A stretch of 64,000 nucleotides of DNA from assembly GCA_015665415.1 (NCBI GenBank), contig JADFAE010000016.1, positions 118,773 through 182,772 of the forward strand, in the 5' to 3' direction. The DNA comes from Roseobacter sp. (GTDB lineage Bacteria > Pseudomonadota > Alphaproteobacteria > Rhodobacterales > Rhodobacteraceae). The number at the start of each line of letters is the position of its first letter. The first letter of the stretch is position 1. This document shows positions 25,298 through 33,552 of this stretch, one piece after another. The position numbers and the translations under genes are program-made. Under the pieces are notes generated by a model. That model saw only the letters and a program-made list of their open reading frames with translations. It searched no databases and was not told the origin of the DNA.

Positions 25298-25522
25298 TCA
25301 TTTCAAGTGAAACACTGTTTGGACACTGTAAGTCCGCACCCGTCGCCGGAAGGTCTCAACGGACATGCCCGCGCACTTAGCCGCTTCGGCCTTATTGCCA
25401 CCAGTCTTTGTAAGAACGTGTGAGAAGTACCTCGCCTCTACTTCTTTGATGATATCCGACCAGGTGCGCGCGGCCAGATCAATGGACACCAGTTCCTGAT
25501 TCTCTGATCCTGAATTCTCCAT
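25298..25522 (-). CDS. Small Fis-type helix-turn-helix protein
   Basis: A 74-residue protein with a strong GGAGG site 8 nt before ATG 25522. The stretch VEARYFSHVLTKTGGNKAEA followed by AKCAGMSVETFRRRV is a clear Fis-family HTH (HTH_8). It is the first of three related minus-strand genes downstream of the structured leader at 25817-25966. Probable role: DNA-binding regulator of island genes or an accessory factor for integration; not proven. Confidence 0.65.
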   Translation of the reverse strand: MENSGSENQELVSIDLAARTWSDIIKEVEARYFSHVLTKTGGNKAEAAKCAGMSVETFRRRVRTYSVQTVFHLK

Positions 25523-25526
25523 TGTT

Positions 25527-25775
25527 TCACCCTCCTACTCCGCTTCGCTTTGCTGCGGAGGGTCCTTCAAACCCACCAAGCGCTACGGGAGCTGGAGGGA
25601 GAGAGACATGTAGGGAGAGACGCATCGTAGCATGACCATCAACGAGCTGAACTCTCCGGTTCAGCGCTCGATTGACAGGACTGCGCTCGGTGTTTTCCAA
25701 GGCGCAAGGTGTAAAGAGATCACGTTGAAGCGATGAGCAACGCACAAGGTACGCTTGTGTATCTGAATTGGTCAT
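25527..25775 (-). CDS. Small hypothetical protein after the structured leader
   Basis: An 83-residue frame from ATG 25775, chosen because a GGAGG site lies 6 nt upstream; it opens MTNSDTQAYLVRCSSLQRDL. No family is recognised. It precedes the Fis-like genes on the same strand and is 4 bp from the first. The longer open frame upstream (to 26069) runs through the hairpin region and reads like the Ash/Icd-type leader frames of P4-like satellites, but I do not call it. Confidence 0.4.
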   Translation of the reverse strand: MTNSDTQAYLVRCSSLQRDLFTPCALENTERSPVNRALNRRVQLVDGHATMRLSLHVSLPPAPVALGGFEGPSAAKRSGVGG

Positions 25776-25816
25776 GACTGACCTCCGTGTGCGTTCTGCA
25801 TCAGCGGCCTGCCAAG

Positions 25817-25966
25817 TTGGTAACCTTGGGTGGGCCGGACGAACGGGGTTACCAATACCGCCACACGGAGCGGCCCGCCGAAGCGGCCCCGAACGCCCGA
25901 ACCCATAGAAAAACCGCGCAACTGTGGCGCGGTTTGGGCGCCGTGTAACTTGCGGGTTGGTAATCC
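25817..25966 (-). ncRNA. Structured leader with inverted repeats, possible P4-like attenuation region
   Basis: TTGGTAACC (25817-25825) and GGTTACCAA (25847-25855) form a perfect 9-bp inverted repeat; a third, partial copy TTGGTAATCC sits at 25957-25966, so two alternative pairings are possible. Between them lies a terminator-like hairpin (25909-25935). The region precedes the small minus-strand regulators. This resembles the leader of P4-type satellites where a short RNA causes premature termination; the analogy is an inference. Confidence 0.35.
25909..25935 (-). terminator. Terminator-like hairpin inside the leader
   Basis: AAACCGCGC and GCGCGGTTT (9-bp perfect stem, 7-nt loop) are followed on the minus strand by five T residues in total. 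It would stop minus-strand transcription before the small regulator genes, so it may act as an attenuator. Confidence 0.6.
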
Positions 25967-25975
25967 CGGCAACCG

Positions 25976-26375
25976 TTTTTATCGGCTGCATGAGAAACTT
26001 TACACAGCTTCCATCGCAAATCAATTGCATGACCATCCCCTCACAATAAACAGTCCGATAAACTTTCAACTCCTTCGATTGGAAAAGGGTGCTGGATACA
26101 AATTAACTAATTAAAAATGTGACGGTCCGGATGGGACGCAACACGCAACACACTAACCTCCATTTACGCCCGGTTTCGGCCATCTGTGATGGGAAACGTC
26201 CCAAATAGAGCAAATGCCAGCGCCTTTTTAAACATGAATGCCAATTACTGACTCTTTCGGGGCAAGAATATTCTTTTCGGTTTATTTATATACACTTAGG
26301 CAACACTTATCGGACTGCCGCAAAAACTGCATGCGGGTCACAAAAGGGGTCATTCTTGCGAAAGGAATACTCCTC
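25976..26375. other. AT-richer intergenic segment of island 1
   Basis: No convincing gene. The base composition is visibly richer in A+T than the flanking chromosome, with TTTATTTATATAC near 26280 that could hold a promoter for the plus-strand gene at 26376. The minus-strand leader transcript would also start in this stretch. Confidence 0.4.
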
Positions 26376-26657
26376 ATGTTGTCAAAACTCAAAAACCCCG
26401 CGCTGTTGCGGTTCCTTAGCGCAGTCCAGCACCATTCCGAGACAAGCAGCACACTCTTGGCCGCCTCTGGCTATGACCCGCTTGAACTGCAAGTCGCGGT
26501 CTCTGCGGCGCAGGGCCTTGGCCTTATTGAGCCTACAGGCGAGATCCCCCCCTCTTTGCGCATCACCAATGTTGGCCGTGCCTGGGCTGCGGTAGAACTT
26601 GCCCCGCTATTGAGCCTGATGCCCGCCACTGACCTGTCAGGAAGGGCAATCCGATGA
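26376..26657 (+). CDS. Small winged-helix-like protein, DUF6456-associated
   Basis: A 93-residue protein from ATG 26376 with an AAGGA site, opening LSKLKNPALLRFLSAVQ and containing LLAASGYDPLELQVAVSAAQ, a pattern seen in the N-terminal part of Rhodobacteraceae DUF6456-type regulators. Its stop overlaps the next start (ATGA). Likely the first half of a two-gene regulator on the island; function unknown. Confidence 0.5.
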   Translation: MLSKLKNPALLRFLSAVQHHSETSSTLLAASGYDPLELQVAVSAAQGLGLIEPTGEIPPSLRITNVGRAWAAVELAPLLSLMPATDLSGRAIR

Positions 26658-27139
26658 ACACCTCTTTGGCTGTTTCACCAAACATCCTGGCCGCCTATTT
26701 CCTCAATATCCTGGACGGTAAATCCATGCGAGAAATCGGCAGGCTTCAGAACTGCCAGGCCTCCACGGTTCTGCGCCGTATCCGCAAATGTGAGGATCTG
26801 CGCGAACACCCGGAATGGGACGCGCTTCTCTCTGCCCTGGAAGACCACCAGGAAAACACCGGGCAGTCTGTCTCCGCCCATTTGACCAGGGAGACCATTC
26901 TGGCGGCGCTCAAACTGAATGCCGCGGATATTGCGAAGGAGTTTCCGCCTCAGCTCCAACTCTTGCAGCAGGCAGACAGCCTCTTGCTGGTTGGGGACAT
27001 GCTAAGCGCCGCTGTGACGGTTGCAGGTGAGGTCATCTGCTGTGCGGTGATCACGCTGACGGAGCGAGGTGTTTCCAGAATGCTATCGCCAGTCTTGGAC
27101 ACTGTTCCGGTATCGAGCGCGACGCTCTTGCCAAAATAG
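26654..27139 (+). pseudogene. HTH regulator (DUF6456-like), 3' part replaced by foreign sequence
   Basis: The frame begins MNTSLAVSPNILAAYFLNI and contains an HTH (DGKSMREIGRLQNCQASTVLRRIRKCE), as in DUF6456-type regulators. After about residue 117 (near 27005) the reading runs antisense through a TonB-receptor fragment, so the last 44 residues are not native. The gene was probably cut by the recombination event that also truncated the receptor fragment on the opposite strand. Confidence 0.55.
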
Positions 27140-27252
27140 GCTTCCTCAGTCTCGCCCGAGACATTGATTTCTTGAAGGTCAACAACCTGGGCCATAAGAG
27201 GCGTTGCCGCCATCAAAGCCCAAATCGAAACGGTCGTTCGGTGTAAAAGCAT
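27010..27252 (-). pseudogene. N-terminal fragment of a TonB-dependent siderophore receptor
   Basis: From ATG 27252 the frame reads a signal peptide (MLLHRTTVSIWALMAATPL then MAQ) and the start of a plug domain (INVSGE, then TVSKTGDSILETPRSVSVIT and AQQM), the FhuA/FpvA-type siderophore receptor pattern. The similarity ends after about 80 residues near 27010, where the truncated HTH gene begins on the other strand. The beta-barrel is missing. The region 27253-27458 upstream shows no gene. Confidence 0.7.
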
Positions 27253-27458
27253 ATCCCATCTCCGCCTATGCTGCGGTTATTGTTTTTGCCTGACGAAGAG
27301 CTGGGTATAGCTGCGCTAAGAATTCCGGTAGAGGAGGTCAAGAGTGGCGCGGGCAGTGTGCCGTTCTGTTGCTGATTTGTCATATTTCATTACGACTTAC
27401 CGGCAACTGCGACGGCGAGAATTCCTGAGATTGCTCCTGAAACTCCCCCAGGGATTAA

Positions 27459-28679
27459 TCACGATAGGCTCACAAGATCCTGCAATAGGGACTGCCGCCA
27501 CAGGGCCGGATCATGACCGCCACTGCGGATCGAAACCGCAGCCTCCGCGCCCCTTGTTTGCAGATGTTTTGCAACCCGTTGGGACGCCGCGACCAAGTCG
27601 GGGCGCTCAAACAGACCACCACGCTCATAGCAGCCAACAGAAAACCGGACGCGCAGCTGCCGCAGATCGGTGGCAGACATCAACTCTGCAAAGCCCGGCC
27701 ACCAGAAAGACCCAGACAGCGCGATCACCTGCTGAAACCTCTCTGGAAAAAGCAAAGCCGTATGTAGCGCCGCCAGACCACCCAGACTGGCCCCGGCGAT
27801 CTGCGTTTTCGCAGGTGCAAATTTGCGATCCAGAACCTGCTCGACCCGCGGCAGCAGCTCACAGGAGAGCGCGCGGGCAAAGGCAGGATTGCACCCCAAC
27901 TCCTGCGCCCGGCTTGCTCCCTGGCCTGCTCCAACATAGACCACGGTTGTGGCAGGGATCTGCCCAGAAATCTGTGCAGAGGCCAGTACTTCTGGCAGCT
28001 GCAAGACCTGTTCGCATCTCTCCCCATCCAGCAGGAACAACAACCGCTGCGGCTCAACCCGTGCCAAACTGGGCGGCGGCGCCTGGATGTAGATGTCACG
28101 AGGGGCGTTCAAAAGGCGACTATGAAAGGCGAAGTGATGGCTATGCCCCGGATCGTTCAGCAGTGGCTGCCTCGTGGGGGGCACGCTCCGCTCGCGCGGT
28201 AAGTCGATGACGCTGAAGGCCTCCTGATGTCTTTGCCAAGCGCCAGACAGGGTATCCGGGTTCAAGGGGTCGGGCTTCACGCTTTGGCGAACAGCGGCGC
28301 GAAACACATCCTGCGTTTTGGTCTGAGACGGCGGGATCTGCGCAAAACGATAGGCCAGTACCAGATCTCGGGGCACCCAGATCGTGCGAAACCAAATGTC
28401 GCTGCCTTTGATCTGCCAAAGCTGCAGGTGGTCAATGCTTGGCCCGCCGATTAGCCAGGGGTGGCTTTGGTCATCGCCTCGCCACAAAAAGGTCAGGCAC
28501 AGCCGCCCCTGCGGATCCGGCTCTATGTCTTCCACAACCGGGCAGGACAACTGCGACATGACCTGCCAGAACAACGCCCCACCCTGGCGATATTTCTCCT
28601 GCGAGAAAAGGTCTCTGAGCCAGGCACTTGGGAGCGGCTCTGCCTCGGGCCAGATCCATACAGGACGTGCGTTTTCCAT
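27459..28679 (-). CDS. Enterochelin esterase-like hydrolase (Fes family)
   Basis: A 406-residue protein. The ATG at 28679 is preferred over 28778 because the latter would place a terminator hairpin inside the gene. An N-terminal Fes-type domain (about 15-190, with SHPWLIGGPSIDHLQLWQ) is followed by an alpha/beta-hydrolase esterase domain with the nucleophile elbow GASLGG (about 305) and the catalytic His in GGHDPALWR near the end. Fes hydrolyses ferric catecholate trilactones in the cytoplasm to release iron. It follows the receptor gene of the uptake locus, consistent with a catecholate siderophore. Confidence 0.85.
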   Translation of the reverse strand: MENARPVWIWPEAEPLPSAWLRDLFSQEKYRQGGALFWQVMSQLSCPVVEDIEPDPQGRLCLTFLWRGDDQSHPWLIGGPSIDHLQLWQIKGSDIWFRTIWVPRDLVLAYRFAQIPPSQTKTQDVFRAAVRQSVKPDPLNPDTLSGAWQRHQEAFSVIDLPRERSVPPTRQPLLNDPGHSHHFAFHSRLLNAPRDIYIQAPPPSLARVEPQRLLFLLDGERCEQVLQLPEVLASAQISGQIPATTVVYVGAGQGASRAQELGCNPAFARALSCELLPRVEQVLDRKFAPAKTQIAGASLGGLAALHTALLFPERFQQVIALSGSFWWPGFAELMSATDLRQLRVRFSVGCYERGGLFERPDLVAASQRVAKHLQTRGAEAAVSIRSGGHDPALWRQSLLQDLVSLS

Positions 28680-28737
28680 CGCGGTACGGAACCTCTGAAA
28701 AGGGACCCAGGAGGCCGGCTGAGCAAAAATGACCAAA

Positions 28738-28768
28738 GGAAATACGGCCCCGGAACATCCGGGGCCGT
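28738..28768 (-). terminator. Strong hairpin between the TonB receptor and the Fes-like gene
   Basis: CGGCCCCGG/CCGGGGCCG (9 bp, extended by A-T) with a 5-nt loop lies 25 bp after the receptor stop on the minus strand. The following T-run is poor (TATTT), so it may be partial termination or mRNA stabilisation that lowers Fes expression relative to the receptor. Confidence 0.6.
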
Positions 28769-28792
28769 CGATTTTCATGTCATGCCTGTACC

Positions 28793-30751
28793 CTAGAAAA
28801 CCAGCCGGGCCGTGACCGCAAGCGAGCGCCCTGGTTCGCCATAGGCCAGCACCCGACCATTGTCGCTACCCTGTGTGGCCCGCGAGATGTAGAAGCTGTC
28901 GAACAGATTGTTGATCTCGGCACGCACCGTAAGCCCCTGAACACGGGCGGGTTTATACTCGGCAAACAGATTGACCACCTCATATCCCGGCAGTGTGGCA
29001 TTGGCGAGATCCAGCGACAGGGCCGCCTCGGCGGTGCCGCCGACTCTCCAATCGGTTGCCACATCAAAGGCCCCCTGGATGGCAAGGATATGCCCCATGG
29101 GCTGGGCTGCATAATAGTTGGTGGTGTTGGAGATCTGGCCGTCCTCGGTCACGTCGGCATAGGTATAGGTACCGCGCAGATAACCGGAAGCAAAATTATA
29201 GCCCAGCGAGGCGTCGATACCTTCGGTGACAATATTGCTAGAGTCCGCCTGATCTGCGCTGTTGCGGGTGCGAATATTCTCGGCATCGGTGCGGAACAGA
29301 GCAAAGCTCGCATCCCAGTTCCCCGTGTTCACCTGCAGGCCAATGCGCATGTTTTCGGTCTCTTGCGCCTGCATGCCTGCGTAGTTCACCCAGGGGTAGG
29401 AGTAGTTGATGATTGCAGTTTCGCCCAGCTCATAGCCGCCCCAGACCTGCGAATAGGCGGCCTCAAGCGTCACCGCATCGCTCAGCGCATAACTGCCTGA
29501 GATATTGTAAGAGAAACCGTCATCCGAAAGCTTGGTCCCGTCCCAGCCGGTGAAGTCTTGATGATCCGCCCGCAGGCCATAGGACAGGGAGAAGGCGTCA
29601 GAAAGATCTGACCGCATCTGGGCAAAGATGCCGATATTGCTGGTTTTCTCGGTATAGGGACCAAAGGAGCCCCCAATCGTTGCCGGGTCGGTGAAAGTGC
29701 CCTGTACCGCCCCACCAGTGCCTGTCTGTTCAAAAAAGTCGATCCCAGCGGTTAGGCTGTGATTGCCAAAGAGGAATTCATTCTGGATCTTACCATTCCA
29801 GGTCTCAACCTCGCCGCCCCACAAGGGGCGTGTGTAGCTCGGATCGACCGGGTCACCCTGATCGAGGAAGCTGGAGGAAAAGCCGAGGTGAAATTCAGGG
29901 GAGAACCCGCCGGTGGCGTTTTCATTCTTGAGCGTCAGGCTGTAGTTGCTCTGCTCGACTTCTGTATCAAACAGCGGGAACACGGCCCCGGTCAGATCGC
30001 CAAAATTGGGTCGCGCCTGCCGCCAGCCAGTATCCTGACTTCCAGATCCAGAGAACTCCAGTCTGTAACCATTGTCCCACTGGTAGGCGACCTTCCCCAA
30101 GAAAGAGGCTAGATCTGCGGCCGACCCACGATAAGTCGTGCCCGCTCCGTCCTCATAGTCATCGCCTGTCGCCTTGGATCCATAGAGAATATATTCAAAG
30201 GCGCCCTGGCGACCAAACAGTGTCAGGTCACGGCGGAAAGTGGCGCTGTTGCTGTCATAGGACAGGCTGGCCACCCCGCCAAAATTGTCGCCCTCCTGCA
30301 GCAGGTCCGCCGCATCCTTGGTCTCGTAAGAGATCGAGCCCGCATTGGCTCGAGGCCCATCATCGGCGGCAACAACCCCGGGTTTGATAGTGGCCGCTTT
30401 GAACAGGGCCGGGTCATACATACCGGTGGTCGCATGGTGGAAGACGCCATCGCCTTGCAGGGTGCCATCAATCGTCACATTCATCATCGAGCTGGACAGC
30501 CCGTTGACAAAGGTCTTGTTGCCGGTGGGGATGACCGAGCTCATCACCGAGGCTTCACCGGCAAACAGATCTGACATCTCGCGAGGGGCGAGATCCTCAA
30601 GTGTTTCGCCAGACAGCGCTACGGTGCCGTGCTCGTTTTCAACTTCGCCGCTGACATTGATGGGGTCCAGCAGAATCTCTTCAGCCGTGACCATTCCGGG
30701 CACCAGCGCTGTACTCATCAACAGACAAAAAGAGAGTTTTTTAGTGGCCAT
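28793..30751 (-). CDS. TonB-dependent receptor 1 (siderophore)
   Basis: A 652-residue outer-membrane receptor: signal peptide (about 1-23, ending VTAEE), TonB-box-like DPINVSGE, plug domain (about 45-160, with GNKTFVNGLSSSMMNVTIDG and GPRANAGSISYETKDA), then a 22-strand-type barrel ending in the aromatic terminus TARLVF. It is a paralogue of the receptor at 35503, sharing PxxxKxFVNG, VFHH, PGV-ADxGPRA and ATGDxxEDGxGT patterns. It should bring the ferric siderophore into the periplasm for the binding protein encoded upstream in the locus. Confidence 0.9.
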   Translation of the reverse strand: MATKKLSFCLLMSTALVPGMVTAEEILLDPINVSGEVENEHGTVALSGETLEDLAPREMSDLFAGEASVMSSVIPTGNKTFVNGLSSSMMNVTIDGTLQGDGVFHHATTGMYDPALFKAATIKPGVVAADDGPRANAGSISYETKDAADLLQEGDNFGGVASLSYDSNSATFRRDLTLFGRQGAFEYILYGSKATGDDYEDGAGTTYRGSAADLASFLGKVAYQWDNGYRLEFSGSGSQDTGWRQARPNFGDLTGAVFPLFDTEVEQSNYSLTLKNENATGGFSPEFHLGFSSSFLDQGDPVDPSYTRPLWGGEVETWNGKIQNEFLFGNHSLTAGIDFFEQTGTGGAVQGTFTDPATIGGSFGPYTEKTSNIGIFAQMRSDLSDAFSLSYGLRADHQDFTGWDGTKLSDDGFSYNISGSYALSDAVTLEAAYSQVWGGYELGETAIINYSYPWVNYAGMQAQETENMRIGLQVNTGNWDASFALFRTDAENIRTRNSADQADSSNIVTEGIDASLGYNFASGYLRGTYTYADVTEDGQISNTTNYYAAQPMGHILAIQGAFDVATDWRVGGTAEAALSLDLANATLPGYEVVNLFAEYKPARVQGLTVRAEINNLFDSFYISRATQGSDNGRVLAYGEPGRSLAVTARLVF

Positions 30752-30906
30752 TTTCGCCTCCTAAAGGATGGGGTCAATGGCTTGGTCCCGGCATGCATTC
30801 GAAGCAGGGGTTGGCTGGCACAGGCTGTTAAGGGCTGGGTTCTGAGTCTTCAAGGCGTGTCAAAAAATTCTTTTCAAACAGAGGCCTGTTGTCGCAGCAT
30901 CGCGCG

Positions 30907-31659
30907 TTAAACGACCACCAGTGGCCTGTCATTGGCCACAATCACCCTGGCATCGGTGTCAAAAACCGAGCGCAAAAAGGCTTCGCTAACCACCTCCCGA
31001 GGCGGCCCGTTCGTGACGACACGCCCGGCCTTCATGGCGACGATATGATCCGCGTAGCCGGCCGCGTAGTTGATGTCATGCAGGACAATGACAATTGTGC
31101 GCCCCTGCTGGACTGCCAGGCTTTTAAGCCGCGACATCAGACTGCGCGAGGCGGCGATGTCCAGATTGTTCAATGGCTCATCCAGCAGCAGGTACTCGGT
31201 GTCCTGCGCCCAGGCCATGGCAGTATAGGCGCGCTGGCGCTGACCGCCCGACAGGGTATCCAGAAACCGGTGTTTAATCTCTTGCAGCTCAAAGCTCTCC
31301 AGAACCTCAGCAACAATCTCACGGTCCTTTGGTCCCAGACGGCCCCGGCTATAGGGATAGCGGCCAAAACCAACCAGATCTTCGACGCTGATCCGATGCG
31401 TGCTGGTCAGAACCTGCGGTAGGATGGCCAGCATCTGCGCCAGATCGCCATGGCTGATCTGCTGTAAATCCTGCCCATTGATTTCGATCTGTCCAGATTG
31501 CAGGGTCTGCAGGCGTGCAAGCAGCGACAAAAGCGTTGATTTCCCGGCGCCATTGGGCCCGACAAGCGCCGTCAGCCCGCCCTGCTGGATATCAAGGTCT
31601 ACACCTTGTAGGATGGTCTGCCCGGCAATCTGGTGGCTGACATTGCGGATGCGGATCAT
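30907..31659 (-). CDS. Iron-siderophore ABC transporter ATP-binding protein (FatE/CeuD/VctC-like)
   Basis: A 250-residue ATPase from ATG 31659 with an AAAGG site. Walker A GPNGAGKST (about 34-42), signature LSGGQRQRA, Walker B YLLLDEPLNNLD and the switch His in VLHDINYAAGYAD are all intact. The start overlaps the permease stop by 4 bp. It energises import of a ferric siderophore across the inner membrane with the two permeases encoded upstream. Confidence 0.92.
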   Translation of the reverse strand: MIRIRNVSHQIAGQTILQGVDLDIQQGGLTALVGPNGAGKSTLLSLLARLQTLQSGQIEINGQDLQQISHGDLAQMLAILPQVLTSTHRISVEDLVGFGRYPYSRGRLGPKDREIVAEVLESFELQEIKHRFLDTLSGGQRQRAYTAMAWAQDTEYLLLDEPLNNLDIAASRSLMSRLKSLAVQQGRTIVIVLHDINYAAGYADHIVAMKAGRVVTNGPPREVVSEAFLRSVFDTDARVIVANDRPLVVV

Positions 31660-32600
31660 GTGCTGCCCTTTCGCAGGATCAAAATCAAAAAGACCAATCC
31701 GCCAAGGCATTCCACCACAACGGCGAGCGGGGTTTCAAAATGCAAAACGCGCTCCAGCACCAGTTGCCCGCCCACCAATGTGAGGCCACCAATCAGAATG
31801 GCAGCGGGCAGAATATGGCCATGGTGCCAGCTGGGGATCACCCGGTACGTCAGGCTGCTGACCAGAAGCCCCAGAAAGGCCACCGGCCCCACCAGCGCGG
31901 TCGAGACCGAAACCAGCACCGAAATCAGCATCAGCACCACAAGCTGCCCCCGCCGCGGATCCGCCCCCAGGCTGACCGGCAGCACCTCGCCCAGGGCCAG
32001 AACATCAAGCCGATGCCGCATCCGCCAAACGGCCGCCCAGGTCAGACAGACCAGAACGGCGCTCACCAGCAACAGATCCGCATCCGCCTTGTTGAAGCGC
32101 GCAAAGGAGGCCGATTGCAGCACTGCAAACTCGCTTGGATCAATCAAGCGCTGGATAAACAGCACCAATGATCGAAACAGCACGCCCAGGATGATGCCCG
32201 TCAGCACCATACGCATCAGATCACTGCGTTGGTCGCGCAGGAGCAGCGTAAACAGCGCAACCGAAGCCAGGGTCAATAGGACCAGATTGATCAGGAACAG
32301 CGTTACCTTGGGCACCTGCGCATAGCCCCCTGCCCCCATCCCAAAGATCATCAGGGTCAGGATCAACAGGAACAGCGCATCAAACCCCATGATAGAGGGG
32401 GTCAGAATGCGGTTATGGGTGATGGTCTGAAACAGGATGGTCGCGGTTGAGATCGCGCCGCCTATAAGCAAAAGGCTGGCCAGTTTTTGGCCCCGAAACC
32501 AAAGCGTAAAGCTCCAGCTTCCCTTGGCCCCAAGGGTCAGGAACAGCGCCGAGACCACGACAAGCGCCAGGATCAACCAAAGGAAACGAAGCCTAAGCAT
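31656..32600 (-). CDS. Iron-siderophore ABC transporter permease 2 (FatC/CeuC-like)
   Basis: A 314-residue FecCD-family membrane protein from ATG 32600 (GAGG site 7 nt upstream), overlapping the preceding permease gene by 8 bp. Hydrophobic segments run through its length; LTPSIMGFDALFLL and GPVAFLGLLVSSLTYRVI are family landmarks. It forms the pore with the other permease. Confidence 0.88.
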   Translation of the reverse strand: MLRLRFLWLILALVVVSALFLTLGAKGSWSFTLWFRGQKLASLLLIGGAISTATILFQTITHNRILTPSIMGFDALFLLILTLMIFGMGAGGYAQVPKVTLFLINLVLLTLASVALFTLLLRDQRSDLMRMVLTGIILGVLFRSLVLFIQRLIDPSEFAVLQSASFARFNKADADLLLVSAVLVCLTWAAVWRMRHRLDVLALGEVLPVSLGADPRRGQLVVLMLISVLVSVSTALVGPVAFLGLLVSSLTYRVIPSWHHGHILPAAILIGGLTLVGGQLVLERVLHFETPLAVVVECLGGLVFLILILRKGST

Positions 32601-33549
32601 TGCGGGGCCTCGCATAGATCAGCCACAAAAAGGCAAGGGTCCCCAGCACCCCAAAGATCGTGCCTACCGGCACCTCATAAGGATGGCGCACCACCCGGGC
32701 CAGAATATCGCAGCCCAGCACAAAAACCCCGCCCAACAGCGCCGTCACCGGCAGGGTGACGCGCAGATTATCGCCCAATTGGCGGCTGATCAGATTGGGA
32801 ATGATCAGCCCAACAAAGGGCAACATGCCCACGGTCACCACGGTCAGCGCCGACACCACCGAGACACAGAGCAGCCCCATGGCCATGACTTGGCGATGGT
32901 TGAGGCCGAGGCTCAGGCTCATGTCGCGCCCCAGTCCCAGAATGGCGAACTGATCGGCGATCAGATAGCTGACAAAGGCAGCAATCCCCGCCAGCCACAA
33001 CAGCTCATAGCGGCCCCGCATCACGCCGGAAAACTCGCCCAGCATCCAGACATCAATGTATTGGATCAGATCTGCCTGATAGGCGATGAACACCATCACA
33101 GCGCCTAAGATTCCGCCATAGACCAACCCAACCAACGGCACCAAAAGGGGCTCGGTTGGGGGCAGGCGCTGCACCAAGGCCAGAAAACCAAGCGTGCCCA
33201 GCAGTGCGGTTGCGGCGGCCAGACTCATCTTGACCGCCAGCCCCGCGGCTGGGAACAGCAGCACAGAAAGCAAGATACCCAGCGCCGCCGCCTGCCCCGT
33301 GCCTGCACTGATTGGCTCGACAAATTTATTGCGCACCAGGATCTGCATGATCTGACCGCTGACCGCCATGGAGCAGCCCGTCAGCACCGCCGCCGCGGTG
33401 CGCGGCAGACGGCTGACCGCCAGCAATTGCAGCGCCTCTGGATCCTGCAACAGCGCCATCGGGGTAAGGTCAATCACCCCGACAAAGACGGACAGCACGG
33501 ATAACAGAAAGATCAAACAGAGGCAGATCAGCAGCCAGAGGTGCGGCAT
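32593..33549 (-). CDS. Iron-siderophore ABC transporter permease 1 (FatD/CeuB-like)
   Basis: A 318-residue FecCD-family permease. RLPRTAAAVLTGCSMAVSGQIMQ near residues 45-70 and VGMLPFVGLIIPNLISRQL near 230 are the standard coupling and channel motifs. It starts 3 bp after the binding-protein stop, so binding protein, both permeases and ATPase form one operon (33553 to 30907). Confidence 0.9.
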   Translation of the reverse strand: MPHLWLLICLCLIFLLSVLSVFVGVIDLTPMALLQDPEALQLLAVSRLPRTAAAVLTGCSMAVSGQIMQILVRNKFVEPISAGTGQAAALGILLSVLLFPAAGLAVKMSLAAATALLGTLGFLALVQRLPPTEPLLVPLVGLVYGGILGAVMVFIAYQADLIQYIDVWMLGEFSGVMRGRYELLWLAGIAAFVSYLIADQFAILGLGRDMSLSLGLNHRQVMAMGLLCVSVVSALTVVTVGMLPFVGLIIPNLISRQLGDNLRVTLPVTALLGGVFVLGCDILARVVRHPYEVPVGTIFGVLGTLAFLWLIYARPRNA

Positions 33550-33552
33550 AGG

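Noticed and set aside
26950..27252. Treating the TonB fragment as a full receptor gene
   Set aside because: Only the signal peptide and the start of the plug are present; the frame runs into unrelated sequence, so it is annotated as a pseudogene fragment.
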